The translations under genes were made by a program, and so were the position numbers. A stretch of DNA of 6,923 nt from Cyanobacteriota bacterium (GTDB lineage: Bacteria; Cyanobacteriota; Cyanobacteriia; Leptolyngbyales; Leptolyngbyaceae): assembly GCA_027482985.1 (NCBI GenBank), contig JAIXVO010000461.1, forward strand, positions 1-6,923, written 5' to 3'. Positions within the stretch are counted from its first letter, which is position 1. Each line of letters opens with the position of its first letter. This document shows positions 1-5,760 of the stretch, in pieces. A model generated the notes under the pieces. That model searched no databases. It saw nothing but the letters and a program-made list of their open reading frames with translations, and was not told where the DNA came from.

Positions 1-1
1 G

Positions 2-307
2 CGATCGCGCCTCGGCGAATTCGATCGCGGCACCCTGGTCGCCATTATCAGTTCCCGCCGCGATATTTCGGAAGCCGATGCCAACCGCATCATCGACCAG
101 ATCGAATCCGCTCGCAGTAGTGTTTTGCAACGAGCAGAACGCGTCCAAATGGAAGCTCAACGCCGCCTGGAAGAAGTCAAACACCAAGCCCAACGGCAAA
201 TGGAAGAAACCCGCAAAGCCGCTGCCAATGCTGCCTGGTGGTTATTCCTGACCGCTCTGATTTCCGCCGGTGCCGCCGCTGGCGCGGGTGCCCTGGCCGC
301 TGGTTAA
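2..307 (+). CDS. C-terminal part of a coiled-coil, membrane-anchored cyanobacterial protein (5' end outside window)
   Basis: The reading frame is open from base 2 to the TAA at 305-307 and gives 101 residues with no start in the window, so only the C-terminus is present. Residues 1-35 contain the helical segment DISEADANRIIDQIESARSS. A charged helix rich in Gln, Glu and Arg follows (about 40-75), typical of a coiled coil. A final hydrophobic, Gly/Ala-rich segment begins at AAWWLFLTALISAG, consistent with a C-terminal membrane anchor. From memory this resembles large cyanobacterial proteins made of repeated helical modules that databases often label 'MFS transporter'. Nothing seen here supports transport, so I give no function. 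A TTG at 125 could look like a start, but the coding pattern continues upstream of it and the protein family is much longer. A strong hairpin lies 27 bp after the stop. Confidence 0.75.
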   Translation, partial: RSRLGEFDRGTLVAIISSRRDISEADANRIIDQIESARSSVLQRAERVQMEAQRRLEEVKHQAQRQMEETRKAAANAAWWLFLTALISAGAAAGAGALAAG

Positions 308-333
308 GTGTCTCCTCACCCAAAACGACGTGC

Positions 334-362
334 CCCCTGCTGCTCCCAAGCAGCGGGGGTTT
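334..362 (+). terminator. Hairpin terminator after the partial gene
   Basis: Arms 334-344 and 349-359 pair over 11 bp (10 Watson-Crick pairs plus one T-G wobble at 338/355) around the loop CCCA. Only a short GTTT follows, so the U-tract is weak. The position just after the stop at 307 and the GC-rich stem support an intrinsic terminator. Confidence 0.65.
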
Positions 363-466
363 CCTGAGAAAAGACAACCCAGTAAGCTGCGATCGCTGCT
401 CCTGTTGGCAAAAGAAAGAAGTAATTGACTCATGTTTGTGCGGGCAACATTGACCTTTCTGGGCGG

Positions 467-628
467 GCCAGATGCCCACCCCACAGGTGTTCCATCTGGC
501 TAACGGGATTTGTCCCTACAACGTCACAACCAGAGCCTTACTGCGAAGTCCCAAAGTTGCCCTCTGGAGGGGGTTCAGGGGACGCAGCCATCCCCTGTTT
601 TGGTGATTTTTGGGGGGTTTGCCCCCAA
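467..628. repeat. Cluster of five hairpins in a gene-free 400-bp interval
   Basis: Bases 308-708 hold no gene I can support. Five inverted repeats lie in this part: 467-474/493-500 (8 bp perfect, with an inner 4-bp stem 477-480/486-489); 505-508/513-516 (GGGA..TCCC); 560-563/568-571 (CCCT..AGGG); 576-582/591-597 (CAGGGGA..TCCCCTG, 7 bp); and 610-616/622-628 (TTGGGGG..CCCCCAA, 7 bp). The last two resemble G/C-rich palindromic intergenic repeats common in filamentous cyanobacteria. A structured leader or small RNA is possible, but no RNA family was recognised. Confidence 0.55.
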
Positions 629-644
629 GCCCAGAATCCTGGTT

Positions 645-674
645 TTGACCAGCGACTCACGCTACCCCTAGCCT
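645..674 (+). promoter_or_regulatory. Candidate promoter for the GAF gene
   Basis: A TTGACC hexamer at 645-650 (5 of 6 matches to the -35 consensus) is followed after 18 bp by TAGCCT at 669-674, which keeps the important first T, second A and last T of a -10 box. This would put the transcript start near 681, about 28 bases before the ATG at 709. The match is modest. Confidence 0.3.
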
Positions 675-708
675 CTATCCCTGCAAGCAATCCTCATCAA
701 CGCATTTC

Positions 709-1239
709 ATGACCACCTTCGCGACCACCCCAGAACTGCAAGCTCTCCTGCCCAAAAGCGATCAAGCCGACGTAATTTTTCCCGCTGTCTTGGCCTTTCT
801 AGGCGCACAACTCCAGTGCGATCGCTGTTTCCTCTATCTGCGTCATCCCGCCACCCGCCTGGGCAAAGTCCCCTACTGCTGGCGTCGCCACGACAATATC
901 CCAATCATCCTGGATGACCACTGGAAACCCGAACCCGCCAACCTGCCCAACGCAGATCCCATGTTCGCCGCCGCCCTCCAATGCGCCCCCGCCATCTTTG
1001 TCGAAGATGTCGAAACTACCAGCCCCGACATCCTCGATCGCACCTTTGAGCAGGAAAACTTCGGACATCGCGCCCTGGTGCACGCCCATCTGTGTCACGA
1101 GGGGCAACTTTGGGGCGTGTTACAACCCTGCGTCTTTGACCAACCACGGCATTGGACAACGAGCGATCGCGACCTAATCACCACCGCAACTGCCGCCCTC
1201 TTACCCTTCGCGATCGCCTACATCCAGGCAGAAAGTTAA
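709..1239 (+). CDS. Single-domain GAF protein
   Basis: The 176-residue protein is almost entirely one GAF domain. An N-terminal helix (about 18-36) leads into the strand CDRCFLYLR (37-45). A variable middle contains HWKPEPANLPNADP, followed by the AIFVEDV strand (95-101). The core strands then follow, with the hallmark GQLWGVLQP at 132-140, and RHWTTSDRDLI (147-157) starts the last helix. GAF domains bind small ligands or mediate dimerisation in signalling proteins. No kinase, cyclase or DNA-binding part is attached, so this would be a stand-alone sensor or partner protein in the cytosol. Six cysteines (37, 40, 57, 92, 129, 141) are notable, but no Cys sits where cyanobacteriochromes attach bilin. 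The ATG at 709 lacks a clear Shine-Dalgarno sequence, which is common in cyanobacteria. The next gene begins 77 bp downstream on the same strand. Confidence 0.85.
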   Translation: MTTFATTPELQALLPKSDQADVIFPAVLAFLGAQLQCDRCFLYLRHPATRLGKVPYCWRRHDNIPIILDDHWKPEPANLPNADPMFAAALQCAPAIFVEDVETTSPDILDRTFEQENFGHRALVHAHLCHEGQLWGVLQPCVFDQPRHWTTSDRDLITTATAALLPFAIAYIQAES

Positions 1240-1316
1240 ACATTTCCCACTGGCATCTCGTCATTCCGACTGTTGCCCATCCCTCCCGATCACCCACCTT
1301 ATCCCCTAAAAAAACC

Positions 1317-2051
1317 ATGATTGTGAATCTTGCATCCAACGGCTGGGAAATCATTTATCACCGTGCCCATGCCCTCCTCGCCGCTCAAATTGCCGGACAG
1401 TGGCAGCGCGCCAACGCCCCCGAACGGCTGTATGAAACGATCGCCGCCATCTCTCACCACGACGACCTGGAAAAAGAATGGGAAGGCAACGAACTCACCG
1501 ACGCTGGCGCACCCCTCGATTTCACCCTCGGTCGTAGCTCCGACATTGAACCCCTGCGCAAACACCTGGAAGAAGCCTACTACCGGGGGCGGTGGGTCAC
1601 CTTACTCAACTCCAAACATATCTGCTTCCTGAATCAAGACCAGTGGGGGCAATCGAAAGAATGGGATGAGTTTTTGAATGAACAAGTCAAAAATCAGGAA
1701 AAGTGGCGCAAAGAACTGGGCATCAGCAAAGATCAGGCCGAACGCGCCTATCAATTTATGCTGTGGTGCGATACATTGTCGCTGATTTTGACCCGCAAAC
1801 GGATTCCCGATGCTGGGCGATCGCTAGAAATTACCAGCGGCATCGACGGTCAGCGGTATGACCTGCGCCAACTCGAAGACGGTTGCCTCACCGTCGAGCC
1901 CTGGTGCTTTGAAGACGATCGCTTCACTGTCAACGTGGAAACAACTTGCCTGGAACAACTTCAGTTTGAGGATAATGCTGCACTCGTTGCCGCCTTAAAA
2001 GCCGCACCAATGAAAACCCTCGAATGGACTTTTACCAAAGTCGAGGAATAA
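1317..2051 (+). CDS. DUF3891 family protein (HD-like)
   Basis: The 244-residue protein matches what I know of DUF3891: an N-terminal HRAHALLAAQIAGQW segment (15-29), then SHHDDLEKEWE (46-56), LLNSKHICFL (96-105) and WCDTLSLIL (140-148). The order His18, His48-Asp49, His101, Asp142 resembles an HD metal-dependent phosphohydrolase fold. Catalytic activity is inference, and no substrate is known. The C-terminal third looks like a beta-rich add-on. The frame is open back to an ATG at 1152, but that would add 55 low-complexity residues overlapping the GAF gene. The ATG at 1317, with the conserved N-terminus directly after it, is the better start. An A-rich stretch (1309-1314) precedes it and no Shine-Dalgarno is visible. 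The short gap after the GAF gene, with no terminator seen, suggests possible co-transcription. Confidence 0.82.
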   Translation: MIVNLASNGWEIIYHRAHALLAAQIAGQWQRANAPERLYETIAAISHHDDLEKEWEGNELTDAGAPLDFTLGRSSDIEPLRKHLEEAYYRGRWVTLLNSKHICFLNQDQWGQSKEWDEFLNEQVKNQEKWRKELGISKDQAERAYQFMLWCDTLSLILTRKRIPDAGRSLEITSGIDGQRYDLRQLEDGCLTVEPWCFEDDRFTVNVETTCLEQLQFEDNAALVAALKAAPMKTLEWTFTKVEE

Positions 2052-2122
2052 CTCCTAGCGGCGCTTCAGTTATTCCAATCAATCATGGCGAATCTGATGA
2101 ACTGACAAAATTTTTGAACCAT

Positions 2123-2179
2123 CAAGTCCTTCATAGATTGGGTTATGCTGTCGCCAACTCAATCTATGACCAAGACTTG
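2123..2179. repeat. Long imperfect inverted repeat between convergent genes
   Basis: Arms 2131-2144 and 2156-2169 pair over 14 bp (13 Watson-Crick, one G-T wobble) around an 11-base loop. An outer 6-bp pair, CAAGTC (2123-2128) with GACTTG (2174-2179), extends the stem across a 2/4-base internal loop. The element lies between the stop of the DUF3891 gene (2051) and the stop of the minus-strand gene (2261). It has no T-tract on either side, so it may be a bidirectional terminator or RNA-processing structure, or a relic of a small mobile element. The rest of 2052-2260 shows no recognisable gene. Confidence 0.7.
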
Positions 2180-2193
2180 TCAGGCCATCAGTA

Positions 2194-2221
2194 GCTCAAC
2201 AGTGATCACTTACGGCTCAAC
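2194..2221. other. Palindrome flanked by 7-bp direct repeats
   Basis: The perfect 10-bp palindrome AGTGATCACT (2201-2210) lies between two copies of GCTCAAC (2194-2200 and 2215-2221), whose starts are 21 bp apart, or two helical turns. The geometry resembles a protein-binding site, but it sits downstream of two converging genes, so a role is uncertain. Confidence 0.35.
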
Positions 2222-2260
2222 CAGCTGTGGAGATGGGGACTTTAGATGCCTCACTCCCAC

Positions 2261-3352
2261 CTACGTCCAATAAAGCAGCTGGGCTTTGGGAAAGCGACGG
2301 CTGATCTCACGTTCAAAGAATTGCCGGAGTTGCTGCATCACGTTGGCTCCATAGACATACTTCAAGCCACCAAACTTATTCCGTTTCACAGTGCGGCTAG
2401 CTTCGTCCATCTCTAGCTTACTGTGGGGATACCAGGTATTCAAAACCGCTTTAGAACCGGGAGTAAAGCGATGCGAAATCAACTCCACAGTTAAATCACA
2501 TTCAAAATCCAGCGCCTCACTAATGTGATCGAGCAACTGGGTGTAATGGGCTTCCCAATCCGCGATCGCCATAATCGGCGCAATCACCAATCCCACCGGA
2601 TAAGCACCCCCACCCGCCGCACGAGGTAACGCCAGCCGTCGTAAAGCTTGCAACCGCGCTGGCACTGATGCCGTCCCCCCTTCAAACCGAGTCGCGATCG
2701 GCAGCGCATTCACACTCACTCGGCAGCGAGTATGGCCATTGTGAGGCAGATCCAACAACGGTTCCACCGCGTCAAACTTGGACACCCAACGCAAATAGCC
2801 CTGTTCGCGCATCCCAAAGTGCTGGATGCAGGCCGCTAATCCTCCCGTCAGATGCTCAATGCCTAACGGGTCCGTGTAACAACTGACCTCAAACGAAGTC
2901 GCCCGATCAGGAGCCTCATACTGGTTCAGATTCGCCAAAATTTGCGGCAAATTCGCGTACACACGAATCACGGGTGGTCCCAACAGACTGCCCGCTAGAT
3001 AGCAGTACTGACAATGCGCCGGACAACCTTCCGCCAGATGAAACTGCCAATCCGCAGACGGTGGAATCGGACTCAACTTAAACTGACTGGGGGGAGCCGT
3101 CACCACCGCCAGCGTCCGTTTCGCGACAGTATAAGTCTCACGCTCCGTTTCGCCCCGGAGTCCTGTCAACCGATTGCGCGGCAATTCCTCAAGCGGCAAA
3201 CCCAGCCCTTCCAGACGGGCATAAATCTGCTGCCCCCAGGGTTCAGCTAAAGCAGCGGGCGTAAACATGACGCGCTCAGGTAGCCATAATTGAGGCTGGC
3301 TAGCAGAACTTTCAGCGGTCAAAATCGGTGCAGCGATCGCAGTCGAAGTCAT
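2261..3352 (-). CDS. splB-like: Spore photoproduct lyase family radical SAM protein
   Basis: The 363-residue protein carries the radical SAM signature CPAHCQYC, with Cys110, Cys114 and Cys117 expected to bind the [4Fe-4S] cluster that cleaves S-adenosylmethionine. The following YLAGSLLGPPVIRVYANL matches the SPL family. Other SPL catalytic residues appear kept. Cys158 in FEVSCYTDPLGIEHLT aligns with the hydrogen-donor Cys141 of Bacillus subtilis SPL. Tyr116 and Tyr118 flank the third cluster Cys as in SPL. Lys192 (LRWVSKF) matches a conserved active-site Lys. The length is close to the 342 residues of B. subtilis SplB. In spore formers SPL reverses the UV thymine dimer 'spore photoproduct'. 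Cyanobacteria do not make such spores, so the physiological substrate here is unknown, and a DNA-lesion repair role is inference. The frame extends to a TTG at 3367, but the ATG at 3352 is preceded by a good GGAG. Confidence 0.9.
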   Translation of the reverse strand: MTSTAIAAPILTAESSASQPQLWLPERVMFTPAALAEPWGQQIYARLEGLGLPLEELPRNRLTGLRGETERETYTVAKRTLAVVTAPPSQFKLSPIPPSADWQFHLAEGCPAHCQYCYLAGSLLGPPVIRVYANLPQILANLNQYEAPDRATSFEVSCYTDPLGIEHLTGGLAACIQHFGMREQGYLRWVSKFDAVEPLLDLPHNGHTRCRVSVNALPIATRFEGGTASVPARLQALRRLALPRAAGGGAYPVGLVIAPIMAIADWEAHYTQLLDHISEALDFECDLTVELISHRFTPGSKAVLNTWYPHSKLEMDEASRTVKRNKFGGLKYVYGANVMQQLRQFFEREISRRFPKAQLLYWT

Positions 3353-3357
3353 CAAAA

Positions 3358-3361
3358 CTCC
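3358..3361 (-). promoter_or_regulatory. Ribosome binding site that fixes the SPL-like start
   Basis: On the minus strand GGAG (3361 down to 3358) lies 5 bases before the ATG at 3352. This supports the ATG over the upstream TTG at 3367, which has no such site. Confidence 0.6.
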
Positions 3362-3422
3362 AGCCAATGTGGGATATCTCTACTATCGACGATCCTTCTT
3401 TCTCTGCGCATGAACTTAGGGT

Positions 3423-3453
3423 GGGAGTGCCGTCAGCGCCGGTACGGACTCCC
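3423..3453 (-). other. GC-rich hairpin in the presumed leader of the SPL-like gene
   Basis: GGGAGT (3423-3428) pairs with ACTCCC (3448-3453), and CCGT (3430-3433) pairs with ACGG (3444-3447), with one bulged G at 3429 and a 10-base loop. It lies just beyond the T-tract of the upstream gene's terminator and 71 bp before the SPL-like ATG. It could be a second terminator stem, or a leader structure if the SPL-like transcript starts upstream of it. No convincing promoter hexamers were found in 3353-3460. Confidence 0.45.
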
Positions 3454-3460
3454 GTGCAGC

Positions 3461-3493
3461 AAAAAGGAGTTGAACGCGATCGCCTTCAACTCC
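3461..3493 (-). terminator. Rho-independent terminator of the WGxxGxxG gene
   Basis: GGAGTTGAA (3466-3474) and TTCAACTCC (3485-3493) form a perfect 9-bp stem. Read on the minus strand it is followed at once by TTTTT (3465-3461). It starts 52 bp after the stop of the minus-strand WGxxGxxG gene. The loop is exactly a HIP1 octamer (3476-3483) flanked by one C on each side. Confidence 0.85.
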
Positions 3494-3545
3494 CCAGCCC
3501 CAACATTTCATCCAGTTCGACAGACCCACATGCCTGCCATTTTGA

Positions 3546-3827
3546 TTAGCGCAGATCGGAGCGTGACGCAGTCGTGGAAGCCACAGTGGGATCTTGGTAC
3601 CGCACCGTGTCATCATCCCGCTTTTTACCAGCCAAACCAGCCAAGCCAGCCAAGCCCAACAAGCCTAACCAACCCCAATCAAAATCGCGATCGGATTCAA
3701 CCGTTGTGGTTGTGGTGCCACCGGGTGCGGGTGCAGTCGTATCCTGTGCCGAGGCCGCATTGACCAGCGGCAGAGCACTCAAACTTAAAGACAAAAACCC
3801 TAGCCCAATCAGTTTTGTGAATTTCAT
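3546..3827 (-). CDS. WGxxGxxG family small exported protein
   Basis: The 93-residue protein starts with a Sec signal peptide: MKFTKL, a hydrophobic core, and a likely cut after ASA at residue 27. A short Thr/Pro/Gly-rich spacer and an acidic patch, ESDRDFD (44-50), follow. Next comes the signature segment WGWLGLLGLAGLAGLAGKKR (51-70), a Gly/Leu-rich hydrophobic helix ending in basic residues. This is the tripartite pattern of the WGxxGxxG proteins, in which the segment resembles a CTERM-type sorting or membrane signal. A 23-residue tail containing VRYQDP comes after the basic stop, as I recall from cyanobacterial members. The role is unknown. The protein probably sits in the membrane with a short periplasmic domain. 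The ATG at 3827 is preceded by the purine-rich GAGGAAGGAA. Transcription ends at the hairpin at 3461-3493. The flotillin gene diverges from it. Confidence 0.85.
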   Translation of the reverse strand: MKFTKLIGLGFLSLSLSALPLVNAASAQDTTAPAPGGTTTTTVESDRDFDWGWLGLLGLAGLAGLAGKKRDDDTVRYQDPTVASTTASRSDLR

Positions 3828-4100
3828 GATTTCAATTTCCTTCCTCTAATGACAGATTGAACAACACTGGTTCTCTACTGAATCGAAGTTTCATCACCAA
3901 TTGCGACAGATTGCTTCATTCCGACACAATTAGTCTGAGTCATTACCGAATCTCCAGTCACTCTTCTACAGTACAGAGAAAAATGAATCCACAAATCAAA
4001 CCATAGCTAGAACTCAGCCTCTTTCCTGAGACACCCAAGACATAGAAAGACAGGAGATCTCTCAGCCACAGATTGTGCCGTCAGATTCAGTCAGCTGTTT

Positions 4101-4122
4101 CCCACTGCCCTCCCCCCCGCCC
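4101..4122 (-). other. G-quadruplex motif (minus strand), distal copy
   Basis: On the plus strand the C-runs are CCC (4101-4103), CCC (4108-4110), seven C (4112-4118) and CCC (4120-4122), with spacers of 4, 1 and 1 bases. The minus strand therefore meets the canonical rule of four runs of three or more G with loops of 1-7. Confidence 0.6.
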
Positions 4123-4224
4123 TCGGCTTTTTGTTACAGCACAATGCAGTTTGCCACCAAGCCGCGATCGCTGGGCTATGCTTGACTCACAAAATGGGCA
4201 GTCGATCAGGGGCACGAGGCTGTT

Positions 4225-4270
4225 CCCTAACCCCCATCCCCCATTTTCCCTCCCCTTCTTTCTTCTCTCT
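4225..4270 (-). other. Second G-quadruplex motif within a pyrimidine tract before the flotillin gene
   Basis: C-runs on the plus strand lie at 4225-4227, 4231-4235, 4238-4242, 4248-4250 and 4252-4255, with spacers of 3, 2, 5 and 1 bases, giving a G-quadruplex motif on the minus strand. The tract continues as CT-rich sequence: 38 of 40 bases in 4231-4270 are pyrimidines. It ends 10 bases before the ATG at 4281 and may form part of the mRNA leader in place of a normal Shine-Dalgarno region. Confidence 0.6.
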
Positions 4271-4280
4271 GTGTGAGCTT

Positions 4281-5552
4281 ATGTTTGAAACCATCATTGC
4301 GCTAGCTGCGATTTTAGGTGCGGGTGCAGGTGCGAGTGCATTTGTAATTCGTAATCTTTATTACATTTGTCAGCCGAATGAAGTGCTGATCTTTGCAGGC
4401 AGTTCGCGCCAACTGGCGGATGGTCGCAAAGTAGGCTATCGCCTGGTGAAAGGTGGCAGCAGCATTCGCGTGCCCTTGTTAGAACGTGCTTTGCGCATGG
4501 ATTTGAGCAACATGATTATTGATCTGCGCGTCTCGAATGCCTACTCCAAAGGTGGGATTCCGTTGACCGTTGAGGGCGTGGCCAACATCAAAATAGCAGG
4601 TGAGGAACCAGCGATTCACAACGCGATCGAGCGGCTTCTGGGCAAGTCACGAGAGGCCATTGAGCAGATGGCAAAAGAAACGCTGGAAGGCAATTTGCGC
4701 GGTGTCCTAGCCAGCCTGACTCCGGAGCAAATTAACGAAGACAAAATCGCATTTGCTAGAAGCTTGCTCGATGAAGCCGAAGAAGATTTGGAAAAACTGG
4801 GTTTAGTTTTAGACACGCTGCAGGTACAAAACATTTCGGATGATGTCCGTTACCTCGATTCGATCGGGCGCAAACAACAAGCGGATATGTTGCGTGATGC
4901 TCGGATTGCGGAAGCTCAGGCGAAAGCTGAATCGACCATTCAAACAGCAGAAAATGAAAAAAGTACGGCTCTGAGTCGGCTCGATCGCGACATCAAAATT
5001 TCCACCGCCGATGCTGAACGCCGCGTCAAAGATACCCTCACCAAACGGGATGCTGTGGTGGCCGAAGCGCTGGCCGAAATTGCTTCCGAACTGGCTCGTA
5101 TCCAGGCCGAAGTGCCCGTCCAACACGCCCGCATTAAACAAGTCGAACAGCAATTACAGGCGGATGTTGTTGCGCCTGCCGAAGCTCAATGTAAACAAGC
5201 GATCGCCCAGGCTCAAGGGAATGCGGCGCAAATCATTGAAGCTGGTAAAGCCCGTGCCGAAGGCACACTACAACTGGCTGAATCCTGGCGGGCAGCGGGT
5301 GCGAATGCCCGTGATATTTACCTGATGCAACGCCTGGAAACCTTACTCAAAACCCTCACGGCAGCAGTACCTGACCTCACTGTGCAAAATGTTACCGTTG
5401 TTGATGCCAGCGGCGGCACCACTGCCACCAAGCTTGCGGCCTTCATGGAACAGTTGCGGCAAACCACTGGCGTAGATTTGACGGCAGCGGTGCAACGGTT
5501 GCTGCCAGAGCTGGAGGAGGGAGAGGGCAAGGAAGGCGCAGCGGGTCAGTAA
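4281..5552 (+). CDS. Flotillin-like SPFH-domain protein
   Basis: The 423-residue protein begins with an N-terminal hydrophobic segment (about 3-24) that would anchor or embed it in the membrane. An SPFH/band-7 domain (about 30-190) follows, with the flotillin-typical NEVLIFAGSS, IPLTVEGVANIKI (93-105) and AKETLEGNLRGVLASLTPEQI (131-151). Next comes a long Ala/Glu/Arg-rich coiled coil (about 195-350, with repeated EAQAKAE-like heptads) and a C-terminal domain (about 356-410). The acidic tail is EEGEGKEG. Flotillins oligomerise into membrane scaffolds and organise microdomains. The length is near normal for bacterial flotillins. The frame is open back to 4131, but the 50 added residues are low-complexity and precede the natural hydrophobic start, so the ATG at 4281 is chosen. 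The only ribosome-site hint is GAG at 4275-4277. No strong terminator was seen after the stop. Confidence 0.9.
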   Translation: MFETIIALAAILGAGAGASAFVIRNLYYICQPNEVLIFAGSSRQLADGRKVGYRLVKGGSSIRVPLLERALRMDLSNMIIDLRVSNAYSKGGIPLTVEGVANIKIAGEEPAIHNAIERLLGKSREAIEQMAKETLEGNLRGVLASLTPEQINEDKIAFARSLLDEAEEDLEKLGLVLDTLQVQNISDDVRYLDSIGRKQQADMLRDARIAEAQAKAESTIQTAENEKSTALSRLDRDIKISTADAERRVKDTLTKRDAVVAEALAEIASELARIQAEVPVQHARIKQVEQQLQADVVAPAEAQCKQAIAQAQGNAAQIIEAGKARAEGTLQLAESWRAAGANARDIYLMQRLETLLKTLTAAVPDLTVQNVTVVDASGGTTATKLAAFMEQLRQTTGVDLTAAVQRLLPELEEGEGKEGAAGQ

Positions 5553-5690
5553 GGGGAGCTAGCGACTAGGCCGCAAGCGCAATCACCTGTTGGGTGTGGA
5601 GCATGGGTCGGGGCCAGCGGATCGCAGCCTTCTGCAGCGGCGGACGGCTGCTACCCGTTTGGGCTTAACTTCAGCTTTACCAAAACTCGG

Positions 5691-5733
5691 TATGCTAAAC
5701 CATGAATCGAGTTTGATTGACAAGTTTGATTGA
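5691..5733 (+). promoter_or_regulatory. Possible -10 box and tandem 11-bp direct repeat before the lipoprotein gene
   Basis: TATGCT at 5691-5696 resembles a -10 element, but no good -35 sits at the right distance. Downstream, AGTTTGATTGA occurs twice without mismatch (5710-5720 and 5723-5733), with a 13-bp period. The repeat could be a binding site between promoter and start, or a slippage product. A TTGACA at 5717-5722 overlaps the repeat but has no matching -10 at 17 bp. Confidence 0.3.
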
Positions 5734-5760
5734 TTGTTCACGTTGGGTAATTCACCAGTC

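Larger units (their letters stand above)
3828..4280. promoter_or_regulatory. Divergent 453-bp regulatory interval
   Basis: This stretch separates two start codons on opposite strands (3827 minus, 4281 plus), so it must hold both promoters. I see no convincing protein gene or RNA gene. For the plus strand, TATGCT at 4177-4182 is a possible -10 box, with TTGCCA at 4151-4156 as -35, but the 20-bp spacing is too long for a confident call. For the minus strand no good hexamer pair stands out. The right half is strongly C-rich on the plus strand and contains the two G-quadruplex motifs listed separately. A HIP1 site lies at 4164-4171. Confidence 0.5.

Noticed and set aside
425..712. 95-residue open frame between the partial gene and the GAF gene
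   Set aside because: It runs through the hairpin cluster, has no recognisable domain and no ribosome site, and its composition reflects the palindromic DNA.
709..1239. GAF domain as a bilin-binding cyanobacteriochrome
   Set aside because: No Cys lies in the helix that carries the chromophore in those proteins. The CH pair at 129-130 is too close to the GQLWGVL strand.
1152..1316. In-frame 55-residue extension of the DUF3891 protein
   Set aside because: It would overlap the GAF coding region by 88 bp, its composition does not look like a protein domain, and the family pattern starts directly after the ATG at 1317.
2107..2120. Similarity of an AAATTTT(T)GAACC stretch to bases near 6558-6570
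   Set aside because: The match is a dozen AT-rich bases with one indel and nothing similar around it, so chance is the simpler explanation.
2052..2192. Open frame through the convergent gap as a gene remnant
   Set aside because: About 45 codons end at a TAG near 2192 with no start, ribosome site or recognisable similarity, and the long inverted repeat explains part of the sequence.
4131..4280. In-frame 50-residue N-terminal extension of the flotillin protein
   Set aside because: It is Ser/Pro-rich low-complexity sequence translated from the C/T-rich leader, and the family normally begins with the hydrophobic segment that follows the ATG at 4281.
5624..5651. GCAGCC/GGCTGC hairpin as flotillin terminator
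   Set aside because: The stem is only 6 bp, the loop is 16 bases and there is no T-tract after it.
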